Part shown: one piece after another, positions 1-12,251 of the stretch | How the letters are laid out: the number at the start of each line of letters is the position of its first letter | How positions within the stretch are numbered: the first letter of the stretch is position 1 | Source: Lycium barbarum | Lineage: Eukaryota; Streptophyta; Magnoliopsida; Solanales; Solanaceae | Assembly (NCBI RefSeq): GCF_019175385.1 | Contig: NC_083341.1 | Location: 22,142,203-22,206,202 of the forward strand | Direction of reading: 5' to 3' | Length of the DNA stretch: 64,000 bases | Position numbers and translations under genes: made by a program | Notes under the pieces: generated by a model | Seen by the model: only the letters and a program-made list of their open reading frames with translations | Told to the model about the DNA's origin: nothing | The model's database searches: none

Positions 1-638
1 AGTGGAAGAAGAGAGATTTGAGTTTGTGAATGTTACACTAACAAAGTGAACAGAGAAGAGGGGTTTAGAAAGAGAGACAAAAACAGTAGCCTTGAATATT
101 TGAGTCAAGGAACCAACTCTGATTGGTTAATACATGAGGTTTCTCACATACCAGGTCAATCCAAGAAAGATGTAACGTTTGGGCTCAAGATTTTGGCCAG
201 GAACATTTTTAGCGACATGACATGTTAGCAGTTTAACACACATATGTAGGCATTGGAAAGACTACTAACCTGAGTCATAAGAACTAGGTTCCTTGATAGT
301 TTTTTGAAGCAGCATGAAACTTTGAAAGTATGCAATGTCTCCAATACTTATGTTGTCGTGAGAGTGATATGAGAGTATACTTATCTTTACTCACTATCAT
401 TTAGAATGTGAAAAGCTTCGTCTGATTAGACTATCTCTTTTTCAGTAGCAGCTAATTTCAATATCATTGGAAGGTGTTTTTCATATATATACACACACAC
501 ACACACATACACACACACACACACACTTTCCTTAGAGTTCCTTGAGTGAGGTGACACATTTTTTTTTTAATTTTCAAAAGGACTTTGAGAAAATATATCT
601 TCTGACTGTTTTTTCCTTACCCAAGTCTTCTGGCTGAC
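1..638. other. Left edge, no gene; AC microsatellite
   Basis: No convincing coding sequence on either strand. A CA/TA-type microsatellite lies at about 485-527. By position this should be the internal part of the minus-strand Copia element whose gag starts at 1280, but the frame is not maintained here. Confidence 0.5.
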
Positions 639-1280
639 TTACTGACTCTGTTTGAGAACCCGCATTCGATTGGATCCCTTAGAGTGAGAAACTGTGTGAA
701 TTGAGCTTTCTTCTTTTAATTCAAGCAACTCTTCCTTTTCCTTCCACAGACCAGATTCCTCCTCTCTTGACTTTTGCTTGGTAGTATCTTTCCCTCTACA
801 TGATGTATTCAACAGTTCTTTGATGTGGCTGTTTAGAAAATGATTTTCTTTAGTAACTTCCTCAGCTTGCTCTTGTAGATCTATGATACCAACGACCATA
901 TCATCTGTTTCTCGATCTTGAGTGGTCTTACTACCCTTCATTTTGAGAAGATCAAGCTTTGTACTGATTTTGTCGACTCCATCATGTGCACCTTTGAGAG
1001 CGTCCAAGATATCCTTTGTAGTTTCACAAGAGGAAGCTAGATTGTACTCCCCTGCTCCAATGCTTTGAAGAAGAATCCTTTTGGTTTCTTGATCTTTTTG
1101 TAGAGTAACGCCATTTAGCTCAGGGATATGAGAACCATAACAGATCATGTCCCACAGATCTTTATCTTTACCAGTGATGAAGTCTTGCATTCTAATTTTC
1201 CACCATTCATAATGTTCAACACTGAAACTTAAGGGTCTTGAGGTAGATTCTCCCTTCTTTTGGTTTAGTGTGCTAGCCAT
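639..1280 (-). pseudogene. Copia gag N-terminal fragment
   Basis: A 213-codon frame beginning MASTLNQKKGES. The part from about residue 15 to 110 has the layout of the plant Copia gag (DUF4219/UBN2 type): a YEWWKIRMQDFI segment followed by a KDLWDMI helix and a 'TTKDILDALKGAHDG' helix. The C-terminal third is Lys/Glu-rich and coiled-coil-like. Gag would package element RNA in the cytoplasm. The frame stops before any zinc knuckle, protease or polymerase, and nothing downstream (below 639) continues it, so it is a remnant. A decayed primer-binding site (1322-1333) and an LTR (1336-2227) lie immediately upstream in the same orientation, which supports this start. Family assignment is from remembered patterns. 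Confidence 0.7.
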
Positions 1281-1321
1281 GAAGAGATCCTTTCTAGGTG
1301 TTAACCTTTTAGAAAGAACCC

Positions 1322-1333
1322 GCTCTGATATTA
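1322..1333 (-). other. Decayed primer-binding site
   Basis: The minus strand reads TAATATCAGAGC, two mismatches from the initiator-Met primer-binding site TGGTATCAGAGC. It lies between gag (1280) and the LTR end (1336), as expected for a minus-strand Copia element. Confidence 0.65.
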
Positions 1334-1335
1334 AT

Positions 1336-2227
1336 TGTTAATGGTTATGCGTCCACCAAAAATAATGTATGGGGGACATGGTTGTGTACCAGTCCCCTTG
1401 TGTAGTGCAGTAAGTAAAGAAGGCATGATTTTACCGTGGAAAACTTCTTGCTCAAGGGATTAAAACCACGACCTACCCCAGTAGCATTTCAACTCCACAA
1501 ACTAAGAAACTCAGGTTACAACTCTATTTAAAGCTAGAAGTTAACTCCCATAACCCCTCACCCTTACAATAACGCTTATGCAACCCTTACACTTGACTAT
1601 CCCTAGCCAAGCACACTAATACACCTAGACTCACTCCGGTCTAGTGTACCACTCAACGGCAACCTTTGAGAATTCACCACGGTGACTAACTTTAGCCACA
1701 CACTAATACAACTAAGCTAACTCTAGCCTAGTGTACTACTCAAGAGCTTATGGAAGCAACCTTAAGAATTTAGAATACCTACAAACAACTTATTTTTTAT
1801 GGAAGAGTAGATTTACAATTTAAACACAAAAGAATAAAACCTACAACAACTTAAATAACATAGACAATATCTTGTGTCTGGATCAGGTTCTTTATCCTGG
1901 AGATCGCTTTGTTCGAGAGAGATCTTGAGAAACTTACGTCGGCTGATTTTGCATAATTTACATTAGGTTTTCAAGTCTACTCAATATGTTGCCAACATGT
2001 TATATATATGGTTGAAGCATGTGGGATGGATAGAGACCACTCATTCACTTTAACCTAAAGCATGGGCCAAATCACAACTTTACTTATGTGCAGCAAGTGG
2101 CTCAGTTTTATAGTTGTTCCCTACTGACGGTGCAAGGTGCATAAAGAGTAGGTTGTAGACTAGGTCTTTATCTAGTTCTGGAAATAGTTTAACAACCATC
2201 AAAACACAAATGCACTTGGACTTATCA
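1336..2227 (-). repeat. Copia-type 5' LTR (copy 1)
   Basis: About 892 bp with TG...CA ends. It aligns over most of its length with the solo LTR at 3404-4542; for example, both contain the stretches GGTTGTGTACCAG and AGCTAGAAGTTAACTC. The minus-strand end begins TGATAAGTCCAAGTGC and soon reaches GTTTTGATG, also present in copy 2. It is followed on the minus strand by a primer-binding site and gag, so it is the 5' LTR of an element that leaves the window on the left. Confidence 0.75.
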
Positions 2228-5200
2228 AATAATCACAAGAAAAGGTTATATTTTTAAGCTCATTTATGCCATGCCAAGCTTTATATGGATTCTTCTTTCT
2301 CTCTAGGTTAGAAGCTCTAGCATAGTCCATTCCAAAGGTAAATTCAAAATCGGGGATAGAGTAAGTAAAGAAATTGATATTAAAGCTAATATCTCTTAAT
2401 TCACTTCTCTTGACCCTCAACTGTACCTCCTCCTTTAAGAATCCTTCATCATTCTTGAAGGATTTCCTATTACATGACTAGATTTCATCAAACATATCAT
2501 GAGTTAGCTAAATCCAAACATGTAGAATCTTCAAGCAACTCTTTACGAAAATACATTCTCACAATTATGCACTTTTCATATTTTGAAACACTATTTTCAC
2601 CAAGTGCAATTAAGTCAAACAGAAAGGTTTCACCTAATATAAACTCATCAATAATGCCCACATTTTCAATCTCATTTTTGGATTAATCAAAATTAGCTCA
2701 CTTTTGGATTCATCAAAATTAAGCACAAGATTAAGATTAGGACAATTTAAAGGAGTATCATGTTCTAAGAGAGTGTTACCTTCTTTCAAAAGACAAATAT
2801 TTTCGTCATGACATGAACCACCACTTGAATCAAGAATGCCATAATTCAAGAGACCACAAGAATCAAGCAATTCATTTTTATCTTCATCAAACAAAGGTTG
2901 AGAGTCGTAAAAAGAGTGACTATCTATGCCAACATTGTAAGAATAATCTTTAGTTGGGTTTCTCAAATAATCAAGCAAATCAAATTCTTCCTCAACGAAA
3001 GGATCATCCTTTTCAAGACAGAAAGGTCCACATCAACAAGGGGATAGTTAGCATAATCTTCATCCAAACCTATGCTCTTAATGGAATTCATGAAATAGAA
3101 AAAAGACAGAATTTTTATCATGTTATTCAAGCAAAGTACCCTTTCTACTCTTGTCAACACATGACATTGCACTTGTATTCTTCAAACTCAACTCAAAGTT
3201 ACTTGCACAACTAGAGTTCATGCCTTTACAAGATAAGGAATAAAGACAACAAAATTCATTTGCAAAAAGACAATCATCCTCTATCAAATTAGCAACAAGA
3301 ATAGTGTTTCTATAAGAAATTGTAGCAATAGGATCATGAATTAAACAATTACTCAAGGAAGCACTTTCAAGCTCACTGATGTTCTTAAATTCCACGTCAC
3401 TAGTGTTAGAGGTTGTGCATCCAGTCAAATAGTATATGAGAGACCTGGTTGTGTACCAGTATCCTTATGCAATGCAGTACAAAAATCAACACAAGATTTT
3501 TATGTGAAAAATTCCTTGCTCAAGGGATTCAAAATCACGATCTAACCCAGTAGGATTTCAACTCGACTGACCGAGCAAACTCAGGTTACAACTCTATTGC
3601 AAGCTAGAAGTTAACTCTCATAACCCCTCACCCTTACAATAACGATTATGCAACTATCACACTTGACTATCCCTGGACAAGCAACTAATACACGTAGACT
3701 CACTCCAGCCTAGTGTACCACTCAAAGGCACCATTTGAGAATTTACCACAGTGACTACCTCTAGCCACGCACTAATACAACTAAACTAACTCTATCCTAG
3801 TGTACTACTCAAGAGCTTGTGGAAGCAATCTTGAGAATTTAGAACACATAAAAACAACTTATTTTTATGGAAGAGTAGGTTTACAGTTTAAGCACAAAAG
3901 AAAAAAAAGACCTAACAATCCTAGAACTCAACACATCTTCAATTGTAGATAACAAGTCCTTGGGTCTGCTAATGCCCTGTTCTTGTACACACTTTGGAGA
4001 GTGAAAACTTGCACTTGAGATCTACATTTTGGATTGTGCAAAAATAAGTCTTCTCTTGGAAGATGATGTCTTTATATGCACGGGGAGAGAGAGAGTAGAG
4101 ATGACCACTAATGAAATCTAGACCTTTAATTAATCGGCCTTGCTGAGGTACTATTGTACAGTTGCATTGTACTTTTTAGCAGCACACTTTACAGTTGTGG
4201 ATTTGGACTTCCAACTTCAGTGACCAAGACCTTTATCTAGAGGAACCTGGTTCCTCATCTATTCTTCGAACAAGTTGTAAGTACTAGATACACTGTCAGT
4301 AGCTCTATAGCTGCATTGTTGGCTGAGCAGGCTGGAGACCTGATCCCACCTGGTCCTTCTGAATTAACATATCTAATCTCTCATAGATGAGAAAATCCCA
4401 CAGGCATTTGATTCTTGAAGGAGCATGTTAAAAAAGCAGCACATGAGATATCATAAGGTTAACCAAGTTTAGACAGGTGAACCTAATTGAAATTTGGTTC
4501 CTTAGGGTTTGTCATGTCATCAAAACATATCATTTCTTATCAACTAGTTTTTAGCTTCACAAGCTCACAATAAATAACTTCATTAGCTACACAATTGAGA
4601 TCAACTAGTGGATGCTCATAACAATCACTTTGTTTCATAATGGAAGAAGACGAATTATCAAGATTACATAAAGACAAGTCACCACTCACATTCAAGGTGT
4701 CAACAATATTACCATTCTCTTCACAAGTGTCAACATTAAGTGGACACAAATTAATCTTTCTAGAAGAATCAACTCGGTCATTAAAAGGATCAGCTAGTGT
4801 ATGAGCACTCTTATCACATGACATTGCACTATCATTCATATCACAAGTGACAACACTAGTTGGACACAAATTAATCTTGTAAGAAGATTCAATTCGGTCA
4901 TCAAAAGGACCAACTAGTGTATGAGCACTTTCATTAATAACATTATAAACACTTGAACTATTAGGGATAACTATTTTACCTTGAGGCTCAAAAAAAGGAT
5001 CTTGTTTACCTTGACTTTCCAATTTCAAGTTCACTTGGCCAATTGAAGAAATGGTTTTGGCCTCCATTTTATCTTTCAAGCATGGTAAAATTTTGGCTTA
5101 TTTAGGGGCACTTCCTTTTGGATCCTCCAACAATTATTTACTTCCAAAAGTACCTACACGAGATACATCACAAATAGGAGAAGAAATATTGAAATTTTTA

Positions 5201-6274
5201 GAGTTAGAAATAGTTTGTGGCAACTTTCTCACATCACTCCACACATTCTCTCACTTTTCCTCTCTTAAGTTGACACTTTTCTCTCCTTTACTCCTCGCAA
5301 TCTTTTGTCTCTCGTCTTTGGAAGAGTTAGGGTATATTCCAAAGATGCCCTTTGAAGGGTTAGGATGACCTATCAAATCAATTTCAAGCATTGGACTTAG
5401 AGATCTACCTTTTGACTTCTTTGACCTCTTCATTTTGGATTGGTCACAAGACTTAGAGCTCACTTCTTGAGTATTATCAAGCCAACACTTGTTTCATTAA
5501 TTTCATGAATTCTTGAACTTGTAGTACTTTTTGATATGCTATCATGTGAGGATTGATAAAAACTTCTACTTGGAGTTGAATAAGATGAAACACTTCTTCT
5601 CTCTTCTTGGTAGGCTTCCACAAACTTACTCCTTTATGGTTTTACGATAGGAAATTCCTTAAAGAGAAGTTGAAATAAAACCCTATGAGTATGAAACATG
5701 AATCTTCTACGCACATATTAAAAAAAATGACCACTTTCATACCAAGGAAACCCCAAGCATAGATCACAAGTGGTCAAAGGAAACACATAACAAGTTGGCC
5801 AATCAATAACAAGTTGGCCAATCATAATAATATTTCCCTTTACTAATATGTACATTCTCCACCATTTCATTAATTCGTGTCCTATTGAACAACTTTGGTG
5901 TAGTCATTTGATAACAACGTAGCCCCAACCCTTTCACAACTGTGCAGGACTAATAAGATTTTCCGATATGTTTCTTCCCACCTCAATAGTATAGCCACCT
6001 TAAATCTACAAATCCCTTCTTTCACATCAATTCCCTTTACATCTTAAGGACTCTCATTCAACTTATCATAACAATATTCATATGATACTCCACTAGTATG
6101 AGAGTTACAAGAAGGAATATACCTCAAAGCTTCACCATGTCCAAGACACCTATCACTAATGTATCCAAAAGAGCTCTTCTTAGTTGTGCTAGTGTGTGAA
6201 GACCTTCTCCTACTAACTTCAACAACATAGCCATCCATCCCTCCCATATAACTCCTTGTACCTATTGAAGACAT
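2228..6274 (-). pseudogene. Degenerate retroelement reading frame, split by a solo LTR
   Basis: On the minus strand a decayed frame runs from a start at 6274 (MSSIGTRSYMGG) to 2228, with several stops, for example near 5250, 5130 and 5095. It includes a Lys-rich segment (5463-5251) and the segment 5079-4540. The latter carries an imperfect internal duplication: each half has SAHTL, P-F-[DN]-D-R and KINLCP. When the solo LTR at 3404-4542 and one ACTAG copy are removed, the frame runs KLKT|SDVEFKN without a break. I recognise no catalytic domain. Position downstream of a primer-binding site (7880-7891) suggests a gag-region protein of an LTR retrotransposon. The left end is cut by LTR copy 1. 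Confidence 0.5.
3404..4542 (-). mobile_element. Solo LTR, TSD ACTAG
   Basis: A 1,139-bp LTR (TGTTAGAGG...CTTATCA on the plus strand) flanked by perfect 5-bp duplications ACTAG at 3399-3403 and 4543-4547. It is the same family as the LTR at 1336-2227. No primer-binding site or coding sequence adjoins it, so it is a solo LTR left by LTR-LTR recombination. It interrupts the decayed minus-strand frame described above. Confidence 0.85.
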
Positions 6275-7879
6275 CTTAAAACAAAAAAAAAAAAAAGTGG
6301 TTAGCGTAAAACAAGGACCTCATAATCACACCTTTACCTTTATATGCGGCTCAATCAATTTCACTCAATTTTCGCTCGTGTATCACTGAAAGGCTGATGG
6401 ATTTTGTGACATCATTCAATTGATCTCACCACTCAATCCTTTTCACAAAAATATCCTAGATCCCCAATCTCAAGAACCACAACTTCAACTGTCCTTTGAA
6501 TGAGCTCCAAGTATCGGTCCAGAGTGGAGTTTATGTGACACAAGGAATCGGACTAGTAAAAGAAACAAACAAGTGTCAAAGAAGTATCAACAAAATAAAA
6601 TGAGAAAAAGGACAAAAAGAATTAGCACGAAAGAAATACGTACACAATTAACTAGATGACACTAATAGGAACAATTACTAATTGAAACCAAATAAAGCAG
6701 GGAAGCAAACAATTAAATATAAAATTCTGGGCAGCAACCAAAATTTACAAGAACTGGACTTGAAAATTATTTAATGAGTGGCCAATTCTACAAAATCTGG
6801 CCAGTGTATGCAAAATCTGGACAACAAGTTACTGTTCTTCATCTTTTTTGTGAGCAACTGCTTAAAATCCAACCAAAGACACCTCAAATCTCAATCAAAC
6901 AGCCCCAAATTTCAGGTTTCAAACTCCTCTCGACATTTCGGTTCTTTTAAGATATTACCCATTCAAATCGAAGTTCGTTTGCAGCAACTCGAGAGTTCGA
7001 ACTCGAAGCTTCAATGGAGTCGTCAATGGTGGACTGTTTTCTTAGAATTTTTCAACTATCAATGGTTATTACGTTCTCTAGGTTTAACATCCTTTTCCAG
7101 CATGTTCAATCCAACAAATGAATCCAAAAACACTAGCTCCAATTTTTCGAATCCGGTTCGAAATCGGCTTCTTCAAGAGTTCAATAATGGAGGTTTTCAA
7201 AAATTTATCACTTCCAAGCTTCTGTATTTAGTCAATAAAACAATTTTTGAGCCCTAATCTATCATGACAAGCTGATCTCAACAACACCCAAATTTTAAAT
7301 ACACAACTTTCGAGCAAGGTAGAAACCAGCAATGGTGAGTTCATGTTTTCAAGGCCAAATTCAATTTCGCATCTCATATTTCACTTAGATTTCAACTCAA
7401 ATTCATACCTCAAACAATAACTCTCAGTAAGAATCACCAAACCAAATAGATTTGCATATAGATGAGACCGAAATAGTGAAAAACAAGATGTTTTTTTATT
7501 ATGCTAACGAGCTCAACGGAGCAAGTAATGAGCTTTCAAAATTCTACCTCAGCAGCTAAATGTATTAACGAATCAACTAAGAAGATGATTAGTCCAACTA
7601 AGATTCAATTTGTTATGTCAAACACCCAACACGGAAGCTCTCTCTCTCTCTCTCTCTCTCTAGTTTTTCATTTGTGAACTAATGAGAATCCCAATAATTC
7701 CAACAGTACATTATCAATGCAGCCACACCAGTAAAATACTCACAATTTCCAGCTATGAACAAGAACACACAGTGAAAACTATTTTTGGATTTTTGAATTG
7801 CAAAACCTCTTTTTTTTTTCTTTTTTTTTTAGTGGAATCAAAACTCAAGACTAGATTTGATGAAAGAAACCTAAACTAA
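6275..7879 (-). other. Retroelement leader region, non-coding
   Basis: Lies between the frame start at 6274 and the primer-binding site at 7880. No conserved coding sequence seen. A CT microsatellite lies at about 7638-7661 and T-rich tracts at 7809-7831. A 159-codon plus-strand frame at 6778-7257 has no recognisable domain. Confidence 0.5.
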
Positions 7880-7891
7880 GCTCTGATACCA
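7880..7891 (-). other. Primer-binding site (tRNA-iMet type)
   Basis: The minus strand reads TGGTATCAGAGC, the exact plant initiator-Met primer-binding sequence. It is two bases inside a TG...CA boundary at 7894, marking the 5' end of a minus-strand LTR retrotransposon. Confidence 0.8.
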
Positions 7892-7893
7892 AA

Positions 7894-8500
7894 TGATACA
7901 ATACCGAAAGCGGAAGAAATGCAAAGATAACAAGAAATTAGCAAACAATAAAAATAGATAGAAATTAAGGGAGAAATATGAGAGAAAGGTTAAAACTAGC
8001 AATCAAATATGCATTTAACTATTAGAATAAACCAAGAAAGGATAGAAACTTGAATTCATACTTGGATTCACTCATCCATTGTAGTCCAAACGTTCAAATA
8101 TAAAAAGAAAGAGGAATTCCTAAAAATCCTCACAAAGAGCACTTGCTCAATTTTTCTTACATCAACATAATCTATCCCTAATAAAATGACATAATGTAGT
8201 ATTTATCCTAGGTTAAGAATAAAGACTAATAATCATTATTACAAAAATACCCTTAATGAAATAAGGGTCTTCTTAGTCTTCTTTGGCATGTGGGCTTGTG
8301 TTTTAAAAATAGGCCCTTTGCATAAATGACCTCTTTTTCCATGCTCCAAGTATTCTTTCAAGTGGAGTCTTGTACTTCCATTTTAGCATCCTTTCAAGCC
8401 TCAAATCCTTTTTCCATGCATCTTCAAAGTACTTCAAGCAATATTTTGATACAAGATCGGATCTGCAAGCTTGATAGCCATCTTGGGGTCTATCAATTTG
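7894..8500 (-). repeat. Probable 5' LTR of the minus-strand element
   Basis: The inner boundary is clear: the minus strand reads GTATTGTATCA, then two bases, then the primer-binding site. The outer boundary was not found, and 8500 is an estimate. Content is AT-rich and non-coding. No second copy lies in the window. Confidence 0.5.
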
Positions 8501-8529
8501 TATCTTACCAGAAAATGGAGAGAACTTTT

Positions 8530-8809
8530 AGCTCCCTATGGTCATAGATTTTGAGGTCTTGAAATTAAAAAATGTTATGTTTTTGAAGTTGTAATTTTGG
8601 AACTTGAAGTTGTGTGTGAACATGCGTTTTACTTGAAAAAAAATTGAAGTTTTGTGAGTGGAAATGAATTTTCTCCCAAAAACTTATCTGAAACAGTTTC
8701 TGAAACTTGAAAATATTTTGAAAATAAATTTTTAAAATCTCATCAAATTTCATGGCCAAACAAATATTTGATTTTAAAATCTGATCCAAAATCTATAGTC
8801 AAACGCTAA
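8530..8809. mobile_element. MITE-like repeat with degenerate inverted ends
   Basis: The left end GGTCATAGATTTTGAG pairs imperfectly with the right end CCAAAATCTATAGTCAAACG. The interior is AT-rich with short self-similar pieces (TTGAAGTT, TTGAAACTTG). No clear target-site duplication, so the class is uncertain. Confidence 0.4.
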
Positions 8810-9058
8810 CTTAGAGTTTATTTGGTTATAAGATTATAACATCGAGATAGAATTTTAATTTTGAGATTAGCAATGCTAAATTTTTTTATATCAAAATAGT
8901 AATAGTATTATTTTTATACCACACTATATGGAATAACAATTCCAAAATAAAGTAACATATTTGTCCTTCTTCAAAGTTTTTCTCCTAGTCTTTTAAAAAA
9001 AATAAATGTTAAAACTGAAAATAAAAGTTTGTTTACTTTAAATCAAACACATGTTTTA

Positions 9059-9961
9059 GGAGTAAGGCACTAGTACCCCCAGAACTTTGGCCAAAGTTAT
9101 TGCGACACACCTTATCTTTACTAGGGTCCTATTATCCCCTAAACTATTTTAAAGTGTAATAAATGCCACCCTAAGTGCTAACGCGGCACAGAGAACCAAA
9201 CATTTGGCAGACAGTGAAATACACGCGTTGCCATGTGTAATTTCGTAAATTTATTAAAATCTATTTCATTTTCTTCCTTTTTGTTTTCTTTTTAATTCCG
9301 AAATGTATGGAAATTTTACTTTATATTTAGAAAAATGAAAAGGACAATTGTTATTGTTATTGTTTTTTTATGAGCTTGAAAAAGAATTAGACGTGTTGAG
9401 CATATTCGAAGGTTGTTGATGTTTTAAAGTTGAGATTCAAGTGCTAAACTCATTCTAGATCCTTAGTTGTTGACGAGATTCGAAAATGAATAAAGAATTG
9501 AATCCACCTTTGTTAAACCTTGAAAAAGCTTGAAGAACAAAAAAATGGGTTTGTCAAAATTTCTTGATTGTTAGCCAAATTGATTATTGGGGTTTGGTGA
9601 TGATGTTGGTGTGAAGTTGTAGTTGAATTTTGAGCTTGATTGGTGCGGATTTAGCTAGTTTTGTTGAATTTTGAGACCAAAAATTAGATCTGGAGTTCTT
9701 GAAAATGGGTGATAAAATGGGGATGGAGAGCTCTTGAAGATCAGCTTTGGAACTAACACATGGCCATTTCGTATAGGTTAGAGCTTTTTTTTTCAAGTTC
9801 CATGCGCTTGAAGGAGGTGTTCTCACGCCCTCCTCCACGTCAGCACATAAGGTGCAAAAAAATACAAAAAAAAAGTTTACGGAGTAATAGGACCCTAGTA
9901 ACAATAAGGTGTGTCGCAACAACTTTAGCTAAAGTTCAAGGGTATACTAGTGCCTTATCCC
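9059..9961. mobile_element. Non-autonomous MULE-type element, 9-bp TSD
   Basis: A 903-bp element flanked by perfect 9-bp direct repeats CATGTTTTA (9050-9058 and 9962-9970). Its ends are inverted repeats of about 80 bp: the left end GGAGTAAGGCACTAGTA matches the reverse complement of the right end, and TTGCGACACACCTTAT occurs in both arms. The TSD length and long arms fit the Mutator-like superfamily. No transposase is encoded; the interior frame at 9584-9922 has no recognised domain. Confidence 0.8.
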
Positions 9962-9970
9962 CATGTTTTA

Positions 9971-10591
9971 TATTAAACATATGCGAATAAAAGAATATCC
10001 ACTAAGTAATCTTGTCATTATTTAAATTCTAATATTATAATCCCCACATTATAATCTAGTACAACTTCTTCACACCAACCAGCCCCTTGGAGCTTGTTCG
10101 ATCAAACATTTAAAATTTGCTTATTTGAAAAATATTTTTTATCGAATGAAATTCAGAAAAGGCACTTTCCGATAGTAGCAATCCGTCTTGACCAATCTTT
10201 CCAAAAATACTTTTGAGCACAATTTAAAATATAGTATAAAATTTTGCTTTACGATTACTTCACTTAAATAGATAAATGATTTTGAAATTACTTTATTTGA
10301 TAGATAAATGATTTTGAAATACTTATTGTTTTTGTACGTGTGTGTGTGTGAGAGAGAGTATACTGTTTTTAAACTTTTAGTGACAATCGTAGTTCATGTA
10401 ATAATCAACACAAACAAACCAAATATATATGTAATATAAGAAATTAAACATACTTGTACACCATCTTAATAGCTTCCACAATTTTTCAGTACTTCAGAAA
10501 CCAAAACAGAACACACAAAATAAATCTCCTCAAAACATGACAATACTTAGAAAAATGCTTTATGTTGCTGCATTCAGGTCTGTATCTTGAA
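9971..10591. other. No gene seen
   Basis: AT-rich sequence between the MULE-type element and the last exon of the SDR gene. A short TG/AG microsatellite lies at about 10338-10358. The part nearest 10591 is presumably the 3' untranslated region of the minus-strand SDR gene. Confidence 0.5.
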
Positions 10592-10786
10592 TTAAAATAA
10601 ACCCCTTATTTTGCAGCACTCAATTGCTCCATCATACATCACTTCCAGACCATGCTCATACTTGAATCCAGTCTCCAAGAGTTTCTTTGATGAATATTCA
10701 GGATATTGAGAATCACATACTTCCTTTGACAACCTATAAAAGAGATACTAGCAATTAGTACATAAATCAGTTAGTTTAATTACTTT

Positions 10787-11390
10787 GGGTGTATTTGGTA
10801 AAAAGGAAAATGTTTTCCACCAAAAATATTTTTTTGAAAATTATTTTCTTGAAAATAAGTGATTTTCTTACTTTTTTTTTTAATGCTTGGTAAAATATTA
10901 AATATATAGGCAAACACTATTGGAGTCAGAGGGCTAGGAATATGGGGGTGGTGGGATGGGGCTATGGGGTTTGGGATGGGATTTGGAGGGTGGGAATTAG
11001 ACAATTAGTTTGAAATACTCTTTCCGGTTCAAAATAAGTGTCCACTTAGCCTTTAACACACCGCTTAAGAAAATGCTAATTTCTAGAAAAAAAAAAATAG
11101 GCATTTGACTAAACTATACTTAATTAAATAGATTTTGGGATCTGATCACTAGCACTCAATAAGGGCAAATTTGAAAAAATAAAGTTAACTCTTTCTTGCA
11201 CCAAAATAAAAAGGCTAAGTGGGTACTTATTTTGAATCGAAAGAAGAACCACTTATTGAACTTGTTTTTCTTAATTTCATCGCGCATTAGGGATCAAAAA
11301 AGTTTTCCAAAACTTTTGACCAACCAAACATGAAAAAGTTGAAAACATTTATTGAAAATATTTTCCTCCATTCCGATACCGAACACACCC
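10787..11390. mobile_element. MITE in SDR intron, with a second MITE nested in it
   Basis: Ends GGGTGTATTTGGTA and, inverted, GGGTGTGTTCGGTA, followed by matching GGAAAAT-type subterminal sequence. It occupies the intron between the last two SDR exons. Directly to its right a tandem duplication of about 65 bp (11379-11507) carries another copy of CCGAACACACCCTT. No clear TSD. Confidence 0.5.
11018..11246. mobile_element. Stowaway-like MITE nested in the previous MITE
   Basis: 229 bp. The left end CTCTTTCCGGTTCAAAATAA and the right end are inverted repeats, continuing as GTCCACTTAGCC against GGCTAAGTGGGTAC. TA precedes the left end; the right-end TA is mutated. Non-coding. Confidence 0.65.
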
Positions 11391-12251
11391 TTAATCTCAA
11401 GATTTCAACAAATTAAAAGATTGAAAAATAAGTGATTTATACCGAACACACCCTTGATCTCAATATATCAACAAATTAAAAGATTGAAAAATAACTGATT
11501 TAGAGAAATTACTCGACAATTGGAATTTTATATTCTGGATATCTTGCTGATAAAAGTCTTGTGAGTTGATTTATTGTTATTGCAACATTGGAACAAATGT
11601 ATCTTCCTCTTGCATTTGGATATTCAAAAAGAAAGATGTGTGCATTTGCCACATCATCCACGTGGACCACAGGGATAGTAGGATAATGCTCTATCATCAA
11701 ATCTCTTTCTCCTGCACAAGTTAGAGAATTAATCATGGAAGAAACAAACATTATGTTCAATCTAGTTAAATTTTATACACTATTCATGCTCATTTTTTAC
11801 TGAAAAAGAAAAATTAGAACTCTTTACTCATTTATACCGTCAATACTATGTTTTCTTGCGAAAACAAAAATTTGATTTTGCAAGAAAATAAAAGTTGGGC
11901 CGCATAATAGCGTTAATATACACACTGACTAGCTAATGGTGGCAAATGGACGTGTTGCATCAAATTTGAACACGTCAAACGTGTCATCAATAAACAGGTT
12001 ATGAGCCAATTAACTAAAATTTTGCTTGGAGCAAAATAGATTGGGCCAAGAAGAATTAAATAACAGGTCATAATTCAACTCATCCACCACCATCCTCCAG
12101 CGCCAAACATGGCCAGCAACCACCTCGAGATTCTGCTACCACCGCACAGCCATGCTCGCTTCCGCCATGACACAATTACTAACTACCACTGGACATGCAA
12201 TTTCCACCCTTAGATAGTTGCTTCTTCGAACAAATAGATTTTATTTAATAT

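Noticed and set aside
6778..7257. 159-codon plus-strand frame
   Set aside because: No domain, low-complexity composition, and it lies antisense in a retroelement leader.
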